Assembly (NCBI GenBank): GCA_038380795.1
Contig: CM076260.1
Location: 30,972,634 to 31,036,633, forward strand
Origin: Pyrocephalus nanus
Lineage: Eukaryota > Chordata > Aves > Passeriformes > Tyrannidae
Direction: 5' to 3'
DNA length: 64,000 nt
Position numbers and translations under genes: made by a program. Shown here piece after piece: positions 12,901 to 23,028 of this stretch. The notes below the pieces were generated by a model that was given only the letters and a program-made list of their open reading frames with translations, made no database searches and was not told where the DNA came from. The first letter of the stretch is position 1. The number at the start of each line of letters is the position of its first letter.

Positions 12901-13570
12901 AAAATGCACAAGTGTAAGCTAGTTCAGGTAAGCAATCCCCAGTTCAGGAAGCTGAAGCTCCCAAATACAATAGAAAGAGAAACCATCAGTTATGAGAGAC
13001 CTAGGTCTTAAATGTTATAGCCAATAACCTGACAGGGGTAGCATCCAAACTCCTTTGTCATGCAGTTTGGGACAAAATTCCTTTCAAAATGTTTGACTGA
13101 GGTTTGTGAACAGATTGGGTCTAACAATTGAGATTGAGCCTATGAAGGTGTACCTTTCAACAAGCATTTCCCTGAATATATTTTCCTTGATATATTCTGC
13201 GTGAGGAAAAATGATTAATGTCAATGCTTAAATAATCATTCTGGGAAGTATTTTGCAGTGTATGATGAGGTCTGCATCAGGGTTCAGTGCATCCTTTAAA
13301 AATGGTTTCTTTGTGAAGCTGGTTTGTTGGTCAGTTCTCAGAAGTTCATTAATTAACGTTAACTAACTTTTTTGAACAGGGAGAAGAGCGGTGAGGAGTT
13401 ACAACTCAGAAGTAATGCAAAGTGTAACCTCTTGTGACTTCTGTGAAAGTGATTGCAGTCTTTGCCACCGAGATGGTTCTCCAGCCTTGCTTCAGCACTC
13501 TTCGTTGGCCTCCTTGTTCTGTGTGCTATTTGTCCTTCATGTAAACTTGCTGTGCAGTTGGATGCTGTAA
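798..13570 (+). CDS. CD109: CD109 antigen, 3' part (six spliced exons, C-terminal 269 residues)
   Basis: CD109 is a GPI-anchored cell-surface glycoprotein of the alpha-2-macroglobulin/C3/C4/C5 family, known as a TGF-beta co-receptor and protease-binding protein. Joining 798-953, 1039-1104, 6324-6460, 10330-10486, 10884-10986 and 13380-13570 gives 810 nt, an open frame of 269 codons plus TAA. All internal introns are GT-AG and phases match (0, 0, 2, 0, 1). In order the peptide holds the end of the thioester domain and the CUB part (about residues 1-95), the receptor-binding domain (about 95-206), a Cys-rich stalk (207-237) and a hydrophobic tail (243-269). Recognition rests on the segments DTVVALQALSLFAAL, QEAFDLIVDVK, LMEVGLLSGFSV, VDYYEP and RSYNSEV, characteristic of CD109 in vertebrates. 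The A2M and complement paralogues lack the Cys-rich stalk and GPI tail. The thioester, bait region and start codon lie left of the window. No frameshift or stop interrupts it, so it is probably functional. Confidence 0.95.
1039..1104 (+). CDS. CD109: CD109 exon B: CUB domain strands
   Basis: This 66-nt exon (residues 53-74, IAPAQSMAITVSAEGMGFAVFQ spans it) lies only 85 bp after the previous exon. The acceptor is CTTTCTTTCAG and the donor is CAG/GTATGC. The G-x-G-F-A-x-x-Q pattern is the conserved strand that precedes the LNVxYN sequence in CD109 and its relatives, and that sequence is supplied by the next exon. It is phase 0 on both sides. It is too short to be found by ORF length alone and is supported by frame continuity and family pattern. 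Confidence 0.92.
1105..6323 (+). other. CD109 intron B-C (5.2 kb)
   Basis: The intron opens with GTATGC and closes with TCTGCAG. It holds a (GT)n run at about 2195-2210 and otherwise unique, AT-rich sequence. No recognisable mobile element, no coding exon and no RNA gene was seen. The 84-116-residue open frames here lack any family motif. Confidence 0.75.
6324..6460 (+). CDS. CD109: CD109 exon C: CUB end and start of receptor-binding domain
   Basis: This 137-nt exon encodes residues 75-119 plus two bases of codon 120. It begins LNVMYN, passes a basic, poorly conserved linker (residues about 81-93) and enters the receptor-binding domain at QEAFDLIVDVKDDKDD. It ends with NVCT, where Cys118 is the probable partner of Cys179 in a later exon. 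The acceptor is TTGTAATCTGCAG and the donor AAG/GTAGGT. The acidic-basic DDKDDKNH run matches the loop found at this place in other CD109 proteins. Confidence 0.94.
6461..10329 (+). other. CD109 intron C-D (3.9 kb)
   Basis: The intron opens with GTAGGT. It contains a C9T14 homopolymer pair at 9339-9361 and small repeats of GGGTATGCAT near 8396-8430. I saw no exon, RNA gene or recognised transposon. Confidence 0.75.
10330..10486 (+). CDS. CD109: CD109 exon D: receptor-binding domain core
   Basis: This 157-nt exon completes codon 120 (Arg) and encodes residues 121-172. The sequence SGMVLMEVGLLSGFSVSP is the most conserved strand-helix of the A2M receptor-binding domain, and it is followed by a helix ending KVNLYLDS. 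The acceptor TTTTGAAAAG has a weak pyrimidine tract, but only this border restores the frame (AG from exon C plus G). The donor is TCT/GTAAGT. Compared with mammalian CD109 the turn between the first two strands (YFGSGTASR) seems a little longer; this is a judgement from memory, not an alignment. Confidence 0.94.
10884..10986 (+). CDS. CD109: CD109 exon E: end of receptor-binding domain
   Basis: This 103-nt exon encodes residues 173-206 and one base of codon 207. It carries an N-glycosylation sequon, Asn174-Ala-Thr, immediately before Cys179. It then has NFKVANIQDASVTVVDYYEP, the closing strands of the receptor-binding domain. In A2M-family proteins this VxDYYEP motif marks the end of the domain. 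The acceptor is TCTCCTGTTTTTCTAG and the donor CTA/GTAAGT. Confidence 0.95.
10987..13379 (+). other. CD109 intron E-F (2.4 kb)
   Basis: The intron opens with GTAAGT and ends AACAG. It is AT-rich, with TATATACATATG-like stretches near 12250 and no recognised element. The shorter intron D-E (10487-10883, 397 bp) is also without visible features. Confidence 0.75.
13380..13570 (+). CDS. CD109: CD109 last exon: Cys-rich stalk, GPI signal and stop
   Basis: This exon gives 191 coding nt. It completes codon 207 (Arg), then encodes RRAVRSYNSEV, the CD109-specific extension after the receptor-binding domain, which complement proteins lack. Four cysteines follow at 225, 228, 232 and 235 (CxxC-x3-CxxC). 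Next come small residues Asp238-Gly239-Ser240, candidates for the GPI attachment site, and a hydrophobic end of about 20 residues (LASLFCVLFVLHVNLL) with no cytoplasmic tail. Stop is TAA at 13568-13570. The acceptor is AACTTTTTTGAACAG. The GPI site choice is an inference; the hydrophobic end fits the known GPI anchoring of CD109. Confidence 0.93.
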
Positions 13571-16500
13571 AAGGAAACAGATTGTTTCACATCTAAGGTT
13601 TCCATAAATTATCCAAAGAAAATTTTGTGTTCAGATACCAGCCCATCTTCAGTGATTACTGTGACCAAACTCCTGCTGTGTTCAGGGAGAACTGGGCTGG
13701 CCCATATGGTAAATTTCTGGCTGTGCCAGAAAACTTCTTTAAGTGTCTGCTGGAAAAACTTTCCAAGTGTTAGTTTCATACTGAAGTTATTTTCTGCAGA
13801 AGCACAGAGTTACTGAGAAAGCAGACTGAGAAAAAATAATCTTAGCTCCATATTCCCACTTCGGTTTTACCCCAGCTTTCAGCTGTGCTTGTTTTTTAGG
13901 GGTGTGTGTTAGTTTGCTTTTCTGAAACACTATCTATTTCTCCATTGGAGTGTTGATAAGCAGAGCAATAGGAGCTTGGTACCAAAACTCACTTTGTTCT
14001 GTTCTGAAGGTATGAAACTTAACATTAATACTGAATTTCACTGTGTGCTCTAATAGGGAATAATATGAAAAAAAAAAAAAAAAAGGAGCCGGCTTCAGAG
14101 CAGATCCAAGACCCAAAAAGTGCTGCATTTATAAACTGCTGAATGCTTCAGAAAGTTGTCAGTTTCCTTTTCTTTTGTTTGTTTTATCATTACAGAGAAG
14201 ATAGGCATGTTTTTTCCCAATTCATAAGCTAATCATGCTTGAAAATAAAGCCTCAGGATGTTCTCATGCATTTTACTCTGAAAGGGTTTTACTCTAAATG
14301 CATCAAAGATACAGTATTTGATACAGTTTTTGAATGAAGTCTTTCAGACTTCATTTTTTCAGAATTATTCAAAACCAAACCTAATTGTCTTTCCATATGA
14401 GAATGCTGGTGCCAGCTGGTGTATGTTTATGGCCAACTGGAGTAAGGTTACCTTGAACCTTTTCTGGTTTTTGGAAGTCTTCTAGTAATGTCACTCTGGG
14501 GCGTCATTTTTGTCTTGCATTTGCAGTGTCATCTTGTTAAGGGTGATAACCCCAAACAGCTGCTTACAGCTCTCAGCACCATGTGAGTTGGTGGCCCTGG
14601 ATGCCATCTGTGCACCCTGCTGTTGGTTGATAGAAGAGGCATTTAGGAGGCATGGACTGCACATGTGTTCAGTCCAGCAGAACAACACACGCGCTTGCTT
14701 AACTTCAAGCACATTCTTGTATGCTTAAGTGCTTTGCTGAAGTGGGATGGAGGAGAAGGATGGTGAAAAGCAGCAGGCATTTCTACACCTAAACCTGCTT
14801 TTTGCATGTGGGCAGAATTAAAGATCTCTACGAATGTGGAAACGTGTGAGCTTCAGAGTTTATTGCTGCTGAGTGTATGAGTATGTTCCTTGTGTGGCAG
14901 CCAGTTTATCCTTCTTGAACACTGCCTGTGACATCTGATGCTTCCTTCTTTTTAATAAGAAAGCCAAGCTGATAACAAACAGTTACTAAAATGAAGTTAA
15001 TAGCTGTATGCCAATTAACAGAGGTAGAAATTATGAGACTATTGATTCCCTTTCTTTCATACCTTTTTGAGACGGAGTGTGTATTTGTGCACATGTAATA
15101 ATATGGCAGTCACTTTCCTTGAGTAATTTTTATTCAAATTTTGCTACTGCTTAAAATGTATGTTTTTGTATTTATGCTCATCTATACTGTTGTTCACAAT
15201 GGAAATTTTTCATAGTAGCATGGGAAGAGGCCTGAACTTCCTGAATTAGGAGTGCCTTCTAATACTGATTTATAGGTTTTTAACTGCAGAACTAATTTAG
15301 ATGGGATTATTTGTTTTACTTCAGCCATATTTAGAATTTACAATGTTTTTCACAAATCTGGGGTTTTGTTCTGTTTCTCTGGCAGAGCTTAGGCCTGGTT
15401 CCTTGTAGTTGTTTCACTCTTTCCACTTGCCCCTGGTGCACTTTGGATCTAGCTCTTTGAATAGTTAAATAGTGCCTTAACAGAGTGCCTGTGCTGCTCT
15501 GACCCACATTAAGTAATACTGTATTTATTGAAACTGCTTAGTCAGTAGGATGCTCAGTCTGACCCTCTGTAAGCCATGCCCCTGGCTGCATGGGTCCAAA
15601 GCTACGAGAAACCAAGACACAAACTGAAACACATCTCTGCATCACAAATTCTTTACTCATTTATGGGAGCACAGGTTGAATAGTGCCAAGTGTAAGGTTT
15701 GGAAAACATTCACTCTCTAAACTGGGATGTGTTTTGCTGTGGGTTTGATTTCTTGGTGACCTATGAAAGCTGGTCTCTTGTCTTTGGGAGCAGCCTTGAC
15801 ATATCGTTTCCCTCCTTATATTATAAGCTCAAGAACCCAAAGCTCACATACGTTCAGGTTTTACTATATGTAGAGCTTCTAAAAGGGACATTGGTACCTG
15901 GTTGATGTTAGGATAAAGAGACTCATTTTCTAGACACAAGGTACTGAAGATAAATTACTCCTTTGCAGTAGATAGTAGGAATAAAATATTTCTATTTAGC
16001 ATGAAGTCCCATCTTCCTGATTTCCTTCAAGAAAAACAAATTTAAAGTGCTTAGCGGAGTCTTGGACAGTGCAGCTTTTACTAGTGTTCCCTTACATTTG
16101 CTTTTGAGACAAACAACACATGTTTTTAAATGACTTTTGGCTGCCTTGCACACCATATAAAAAGCATCAGTCATAATGCACTATATCAGGGAAATTGTTG
16201 GAGTCAGTGAACAAACACCCTCTTTTATTTCACTTTTTTGTATTCAGCAGGCATATCATTACAGACATCCAAATCTGCCTCTGTACCAAGGTATTTTAAA
16301 GGAACAGTGTACACTGTATGACTTCACACAATGTTTGCACCAGGTGGCCTGTAACATTCCTGCATCCGTGCCTTCAGTCACTTTGCAGCTGTGGCTGGTG
16401 CTTTGAATGAGTTGCAGAGGATAAAATTTGTATTGTGTTTTGGCAGTGAATGGAACATTGGACAGGGAATATTGTGGGGAATAGTAACTTTTCTTTTGTT

Positions 16501-17121
16501 TTCCTCATCATTTTGGGGAAACCTTTGCACAAATGCTCAGTGTGTATATATGATCCCCACTGTAACATCAGTTTTTGATGTTAGAGGGGCCTGCTCCCAC
16601 CAAAGTTTATAGAAAATCTTTTAGCAAAAAAAATCTTTTGAGACTCTTTAGCAACAAGGTCTATCAGGAGCATTAAGGAGTGATGCTAAAAGCAGTCAGG
16701 AAAAGGTATTTTGTGATGGAGTCTTCATGTCGCATTGCATAAACATTTCTGTGTGGTTGCTGTTTCTTTGAAATCTGAGTGTTCTCTGGTACTTGCTTTT
16801 CAGCCATATGGTGTATGATGTATCCAGGGCCATTAATACACTTTTGAATCAGTAAGAAATATTTATTTACTTAGGACTGAGTCTAGAAAAACACCATACT
16901 GCATTTTACAGGTACCCCCAAAAATTCTACCTTTGCTGTCACCCATGGTCTCAGTTGAGGTTTTCTCTGTAGGTTTCAAGGTGGGTGTCATCTAGAAATC
17001 TTCTCTACTAAATGCTGTTTTTCAGAACAGGGTATGAGTGCTGCCTAACAGCTTTAGAGCACCTCAGTCTGCATGCTGGGCCAGCTTGATGGCTGGTTTG
17101 GTTCCCAGCATGGCACTGCTT
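13571..17121 (+). other. Probable CD109 3' UTR and downstream sequence
   Basis: The TAA stop is followed by T-rich single-copy sequence with no coding pattern. A run of 17 A occurs at 14068-14084, followed by GGAGCC. AATAAA hexamers lie at 14244 and 15980. Mammalian CD109 mRNAs have long 3' UTRs of several kb, so the transcript may run well past this stretch, but the sequence alone does not show where it ends. Confidence 0.4.
14244..14249 (+). terminator. Candidate CD109 poly(A) signal AATAAA (proximal)
   Basis: This is the first canonical AATAAA after the stop codon, 674 bases downstream, in GAAAATAAAGCCTC. A modest U/GU-rich stretch follows within 40 bases. It is only a candidate; further hexamers at 15980 and 19263 are equally possible. 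Confidence 0.3.
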
Positions 17122-17358
17122 TAGAATTGTTTAGGTTGGAAAAGACCTTTAAGATCACTGAGTCCAACTGTTAATCTAGTACTGCCAAGTCCACCACTGT
17201 CTCCAAGTGACACATCTACACATCTTCTATATACCTCCAGGGATGGTGACACCACCACTTCCCTGGGCAGCCTATTCCAATTCTTCACAGTCCTTTTGGT
17301 GAAGAAATCTTTCCTAATATCCAAAATAAACCTCCCTGGCACAAATTGTATCACACAC
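17122..17358 (-). mobile_element. CR1 LINE 3'-end fragment, antisense
   Basis: On the minus strand this encodes the C-terminal end of CR1 ORF2: RFILDIRKDFFTKRTVKN, then WNRLPREVVVSPSLEVYRR. It continues into a CR1 3' UTR ending in the complement of TTTAGGTTGGAAAAGACC, a signature avian CR1 tail. It is severely 5' truncated, as is usual. A stop falls soon after the ORF2 end, so nothing here is functional. Confidence 0.9.
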
Positions 17359-17497
17359 AAGAAGTTGCTTCCATACCACATGCTCCCACTTACTTCACAA
17401 GCAGGAGCCTGCGGCTTGTGGACATCAGTGGCATGTGATAAAAGGGAGAATTGGCCATACTGGTGCAGGAGAAACATGAGAGCCAAGGTCCAATGTT

Positions 17498-17970
17498 CAT
17501 AGAATTATAGAATGTTAAGGGGTTGGAATGGACTCTGAAGATCATCTAGTCCCAGCCCTTCCTGCTGTGGGCAGTAGAACGGGTTGCTCAAGGCCTTATC
17601 CAACCTGGCCTTGAGCACTGCCAGGGTTGGGGCATCCTCAGCCTCCCTGGGCAACCTGTTCTGGTGTCTCACCACTCACAGTAAAAAATATCTTCCTAAT
17701 ATCTAACCTAAATTTCTTCTCTTTCACTTTGTACCCATTATTTCTTGTCCTGTCACTAAAATTCCTGATGGAGTCCCTCCTCCGGCCTCCCTGCAGGCCC
17801 CTTTCAGATACTGGAAGGTTGCTATGAGGTCTCCATGCAACCTTCTCTTCTCCAGGCTGAACAGCCCCAACTTTCTCAGCCTCTCTTCATGGGGTAGATG
17901 GGGTAGTCCTCTTACTAACTTCGTGGCCCTTCTCTGCAGTCGCTCCAACAATTCCATGTCCTTCTTATAA
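17498..17970 (-). mobile_element. CR1 LINE 3' fragment, antisense (second copy)
   Basis: This starts on the + strand with CATAGAATTATAGAATG, the complement of the CR1 3' tail, then GGTTGGAATGGACTCTGAAG. The minus-strand reading includes [18 protein letters not shown] and [18 protein letters not shown], the conserved ORF2 C-terminal region. It has its own 3' end, so it is an insertion separate from the copy at 17122-17358, and its 3' UTR sequence is clearly of a different subfamily. Confidence 0.92.
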
Positions 17971-20900
17971 TATGTACCTAGCTTTTGTCTTGAAAGTCAT
18001 TGTTGAAAGTCAAGCCTAATATGCAAAAATTGGTTTTATTCAGTTTCCAAAATATTATCCTAGCATTGTTTCTCCAAAAGTGGTGTTCAAGTTGGTGTGA
18101 ATATTGAAAATATTTGGTTTAAGTTGATTCCTGTAGAAAGCATATGCATAAGCAAAGCCATTATAGGCTGCTGTGCTACGGTGTGCAGTGTATATGAAAT
18201 TAAACCCAAGATTTCCACAAAGTGCCCAAACCAACAACATTGTGTGATGTTTGTTTTTTTAAAACACAGATTTTTAGGAAAGCATATATTGTAACTAGTG
18301 CCTAATGGCATAATTTTTCTATCTCAAAAACAGAGTATTCTGTTTATATAATGAACATTGTATAATGAACATTAATATTTTTGTTAGTCTTTCTTCTTGT
18401 ACCATAAATCTTTATGCAGTGAACCATCTCTTTGTGATTTGAAGACTGTGAAAGTAGACATTCTCACTAGTAATTTATGTAAAAAAATATAACATTAATT
18501 GTCTCCTTTCCCCCGTATCAAATTATTTCACTTCCATGTTGTTTCTCATTCAGTTTATTATATTTTTGTGTGCCATATGGAAATACCATAGCAGTGCACT
18601 AATGCTATTCTAGGCAGTTAAGGCTGACTGTGCTGTATTAGATCAATGCAGTGATTATTTTTCAAATGGATAGCTTGTTTTCAGATGTGTATGAGCATTA
18701 ATTCCTTACATGCCACTTTTGAGTCACCAGAACTCGAGTGAAAGATTTATCTTTAAAAATCATACATTTTATTTCTATATTTCTTATTGGATACCCAAAA
18801 ATTTCATCAGCCTTGCTTAGATCTTCTGATGTTATGAACTAGGGGTTTTTTTGTTGTGGGTTTTTGTATTGTTGGGTTCTGTGGGGTACTAAATACAAGG
18901 AAGAAAATATAAAATTGCTGGCTCAAAGGAAGTATATAAGCAGGTGTAATGTACCATACATAAGCTGTCTTACTGACTAGCACATCTCTTCTTTTTCCAT
19001 ATCAGGCCTTAAGCAATTTTGGCTGCCTTGCAACATGGTCAGATACCCATGTGGTGTAGGTTTGGTTCCTCATATGCATTTCCTCCTTTGATCAAATCAG
19101 AAAAGGTAGAAAAAGAATGCTTTTATGAGCTGTTTTGAGCAAACAGAGGTGAATTAACATGCCAGCTATGCAAATCACTTCTGTCTTTTAAAATAATAAA
19201 TGCTAAGGAACTAGACTGTTTTAAAGGATTTTAGAAAATTGTAATTTGTTTATTTTTCCTCAAATAAAGTTTGCAATAGCTATTTTAAAATTCTATTAAA
19301 GATGACTTTTAATAATATATGTCTATTGTTTGCTTGTTTAACAGTACATCTACTTGTACTAGATCACAGTTTCTGTACACTGCTAACCCCTGCCCATCGT
19401 CATCACCTCTTAGGGGCTGCCTTGCATGTGTTTTAAAGATCATAATTTAATAATAAAAGTAAAATAAAAATAAATAAAGTGGTACAACAGTGGTTTCCAT
19501 GGTCAGACTGCAAACAACCTGTGGGTCATTAGCGTCACCTCATTTTAAAAGTATATGATTTTGTTCAACATGAAGTTATCAAAAGGTTTGCTCATATCTG
19601 TAACAGAGGTAGCGTAACTAGCCTTATGTGATGAACTCAATTTGGGTAGGCCGCTTGTGGTCATGGAGAATCTCAGGAACTCTACTATTTGGTGAACAGG
19701 AGCAAATCTTTCAGATACAGAGCTTACTGCTAAGAGAAAAAATCTAATGTGTCGAGATGAAGACACATAGTGGAAGGGCAAAATACAAGGAAAAAAAAGA
19801 GAAAAAGCAAGGGATTCAAAGGCATCACTGACCACATCCTACCAGCAGACCAACAGCTGCTTTGGAAAGTACCTCCAGTTTTATTGCTGAGCATGATATT
19901 GATATGGTATGGAACATCCATTTGGTCACTTTGGTTCAACTGTCCCAGCTGTGTCACCTCCAAACCTCTTGCTCACCCCCAGCCTACTTGCTAGGAGGGC
20001 AGTGTGAGGAATGAAGAAGGCCTGGATGCAGCTTAAACATTGGTGTGTTATTTACACTATTTTGGTCACAAAGCTGAAATGCAGCACCGTATGGGCTACT
20101 GTGAAGGAAATTACCTCCAGCACAGTGATACCAGTTCGCTGCAAACCCCTCCAGCAGGTCTCCTTTGCTGTGATTTCACATGGGATGGTGTGTGTGAGCA
20201 TTGACAAACCTTGTGCTCCGATGGATCTGAGCTCTATTGCAGTGACCAACATCATGCAGTTTCTTGGGTCTTTTCAAGGGGTCTATCTGTTGTTGTCTCT
20301 TCCCTTCTAGTGAGATTTCAACTCTCTTGCCATCTAGCTAAAGCCTGCTTTTTTTCTGCATTGGTATTGGTTTGTTGTAATAATATCACTTATGGGGAAA
20401 TGCAGTAAGCCTAGGAGTATAAGTATGGAAATATTTTGATAGAATTTAAAATACCTCAGTTGTACAAATGAAGAATACATGAAGTAAAATTACTGTTTTA
20501 GTTGCTTTTTGGTTTGGTTTGGTTTGGTTTTTTTTAGTGAAAAAATCCCATTCTGTCATTTGTTTTGCTCTCCTTGAGCTGTCCCCACAATCCCCCGACC
20601 TTTAGAAAATGCACCCATTTGTATATGGCAGCAGATGATAAAAGATACAGAATGTTTCAGTATTGTTTCTTCCTTTACTCCTCTTGCATGTGTAACTGTT
20701 TTAAGAGTGCAGGTTCATGGGTTTATATTTTTTACCCAGTATAAGAAGATAATAAAGCAATACAAATATTCTGCTTCATCTGACTGCCATATGTTTTCGT
20801 TATTTGTTCTAATTCTTAACATATAACTTATCCTGATGTTCCTTTAACAGAAAAGCACTTTCCAAAGTGGAAGATAATGTTCTGTTCTTTAAAAATATTT

Positions 20901-21019
20901 TTCCTTGTGCTCAAGACTTTTGCCTGATGCTTGTTATTTGTTCATTCTCCCTTTCTGCATCCTTTCCCCCATTATTAGCACATTAGGGACTGAGGAGTTG
21001 TAATCTTTAATGGCAACAA
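17971..21019. other. Intergenic or distal 3' UTR, no gene seen
   Basis: The sequence is AT-rich. Visible items are an exact 14-bp tandem pair (18347-18373), an A/T-rich simple stretch near 19440-19480 and (GGTTT)4 at 20511-20530. None of the short open frames shows a recognisable motif. Confidence 0.55.
19263..19268 (+). terminator. Candidate CD109 poly(A) signal AATAAA (distal)
   Basis: AATAAA lies in CCTCAAATAAAGTTTG and is followed about 50-70 bases later by the U/GU-rich stretch CTATTGTTTGCTTGTTT, a reasonable cleavage context. Using it would give a 5.7 kb 3' UTR and place two antisense CR1 copies inside the transcript. This is inference only. Confidence 0.25.
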
Positions 21020-21695
21020 GAATCACAGAATCACAGGATATGCTGAATTGCAAGGGACCTACAAGGATCATCGAGTCCAGCTCCTGGGCATACACAGGAC
21101 CATCCCCAAGAGTCACACCATGTGCCTGAGAGTATTGTCCAAATGCTTATTGAACTCCGTGACTTGGTGCTGTGATCACTGCCCTGGGGAGCCTGTTCCA
21201 GCACCCAACCACCCTCTGGGTGAAGAACCTTTTTCTAATGTCTAATGTAAACCTCCCTTGACACAACTTCAGGCAATTCCCTCAGGTCCTGTCACTGGTC
21301 ACCACAGAGAAGAGATCAGTCTGTCTCTCCTCTTCCCTCACGAGGAAGTTGTAACTGCAATGAGGTCTCTCCTCAGTCTCCTCCAGGCTGAACAGGCTAA
21401 GTCACTTCAGCTGCTCCTCATACGGCTTCACCTCAAGGCTCTTCACCATCTTCTTTGCCCTCCTTTGGACACTCTCTAAGAGCCTAATAGCTTTCTATAT
21501 TGAGGTGCTCAAAACTGCACACAATATTCAAGGTGAGGCTGCACCAGTGCAGAGCAGAGCAGGACAATCCCCTCCCTTGACTGGCTGGTGATGCTTTGCC
21601 TGATGGCCCCCAGGACGTGATTGGCCCTCCTGGCTGCCAGGGCACTGCTGACTCATATTCAACTTGCCATCAACCAGGACGCCCAGGTCCCTGTA
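21020..21695 (-). mobile_element. CR1 LINE 3' part, antisense (left arm of composite)
   Basis: The + strand begins GAATCACAGAATCACAGG, the complement of a CR1 3' tail. Read on the minus strand, the far end of this segment gives [17 protein letters not shown], the conserved piece that follows the RT domain, then decayed ORF2 and 3' UTR. Many stops and indels make it non-functional. It fits as the 3' continuation of the RT fragment at 22091-22790, with an unrelated inverted CR1 piece between the two. Confidence 0.88.
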
Positions 21696-22090
21696 CTTCC
21701 CCTGTACTCAGTGCTGGTGAGGGCACACCTTGAGTACTGTGTTCAGCTCTGGGCCCCTCAGTTCAGGAAGGATATTGAGGTGCTGGAGCAGGTCCAGAGA
21801 AGAGCAACGAGGCTGGTGAAAGGACTTGAGCACAAGTCCTATGAGGAGAGGCTGAGGGAGCTGGGGTTGTTTAGCCTGGAGAAGAGGAGGCTCAGGGGTG
21901 ACCTCATCACTCTCTACAACTCCCTGAAAGGAGGTTGTAGCCAGGTGGGGGTCAGTCTCTTCTCCCAGGCAATCAGCAGTAGGACAAGAGGGCACAGGCT
22001 TAGGCTCTGCCAGGGGAGATTCAGATTGGATATTAGAAAGAAGTTCTTTACAGAGAGAGTGATCAGGCACTGGAGTGGCACTGCTCCTCC
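21696..22090 (+). mobile_element. CR1 LINE ORF2 C-terminal fragment, sense (inverted middle segment)
   Basis: On the + strand the open frame reads [20 protein letters not shown], then [40 protein letters not shown] and [20 protein letters not shown]. These are the C-terminal CR1 ORF2 blocks in order, well preserved over about 125 codons. Both ends are abrupt. In particular it lacks the CR1 3' UTR and terminal repeats, so it did not arrive as a standard complete-3'-end retrotransposition. It is flanked on both sides by minus-strand CR1. Confidence 0.9.
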
Positions 22091-22790
22091 CTGGAGCTGT
22101 GTCATCTGCAAACTTGCTTAGTATCCCTTCCAGTCCTGCATCCAAGTCATTTATGAAGATGTGTAAGAGCACAGGGCCTAAGATGGAGCCCTGTGGAACC
22201 CCACTAGTGACAGGTTACCACTCTCATGTTACCCCATTCACTATTACCCTCTATACTTGCCCCGTGAGCCAATTGCTCACGTGTTGTGATGTGTTTATCC
22301 AGCTGTGTGCTGGGCATTTTGTCCAGAAGGATCCTGTGGGAGACAGTATTGAAAGCTTTACTGAAATCCAAAAATATTACATCAATTGTTTTCCCTTGAT
22401 CAACTAGGTGGGTTACCTTGTCATAAAAGGAAATCAGGTTTGATAAACAGGGCTTTCCTCTCATGAAGCTGTTCTGGCTGTGACCAATGGCTGTGTTGCC
22501 TTTCAGGTGTTTTTCAATATTTCCCAGAATAATCTTCATAACTTTACCAGGCACTGAATTGAGACTGACAGGCCTGTAGTTTCTGAGATCCTCCTTCATG
22601 CCCTTCTTGAAAATTGGGACAGCATTTGCCAGCTTCCAGTCAGCTGGGACCTCTCTGGATTCCCAAGACCACTCAAAAATCACTGAGAGAGGTTTTGCGA
22701 TGACATCAGCCAGCTCTTTGAGGATTCTGGACAGAGTGTGAATACTGAATGTGGATGCTGTTGACAGGCTCTGCAAATTATCCTTTTTTC
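22091..22790 (-). mobile_element. CR1 LINE reverse-transcriptase fragment, antisense (right arm of composite)
   Basis: The minus strand holds a 190-codon open frame (22776 down to 22204) with RT landmarks in order: VPADWKLANAVPIFKKG, LRNYRPVSLNSVPGKVM and VIFLDFSKAFNTVSH (motif A, with Asn where CR1 usually has Asp). After a frameshift near 22205-22250 come [16 protein letters not shown] codons and LSKFADDTA (motif C, F-A-D-D). The endonuclease domain is absent, so it is 5' truncated. The frameshift and truncation mean no active RT. Confidence 0.92.
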
Positions 22791-23000
22791 ATTTTCCCTT
22801 TGATTCCCTTTGTTCAAATATGCTTCTTGTTGCTTCCACATTGCTGCAGTCCTAGTAAAGACAGCACAGTCCTGAGGGATGACAGGATTGTGACTTCAGG
22901 AGAGAGTAACTGAGGAGACAACTCTGTGTATACTGTCTAAATGATTGATGGAAAGAGATGGGTTTCTGGAAAGGGTAAGTTGGAGCAGCTAAATTATCTC

Positions 23001-23028
23001 CTTGTTTGCTTGTTTGTTTGTTTGTTTA
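23001..23028. repeat. (TTTG)n microsatellite
   Basis: CTTGTTTGCTTGTTTGTTTG and onward: about six TTTG units with one interruption, directly readable. Confidence 0.85.

Noticed and set aside
14068..14084. Run of 17 A after the CD109 stop as a retroposed tail
   Set aside because: No inserted sequence or target duplication is visible; simple slippage is enough.
21708..22172. 154-codon minus-strand frame resembling an RT end (FADDT)
   Set aside because: Only its first part is real CR1 RT; the rest reads antisense through the inverted + strand CR1 piece.
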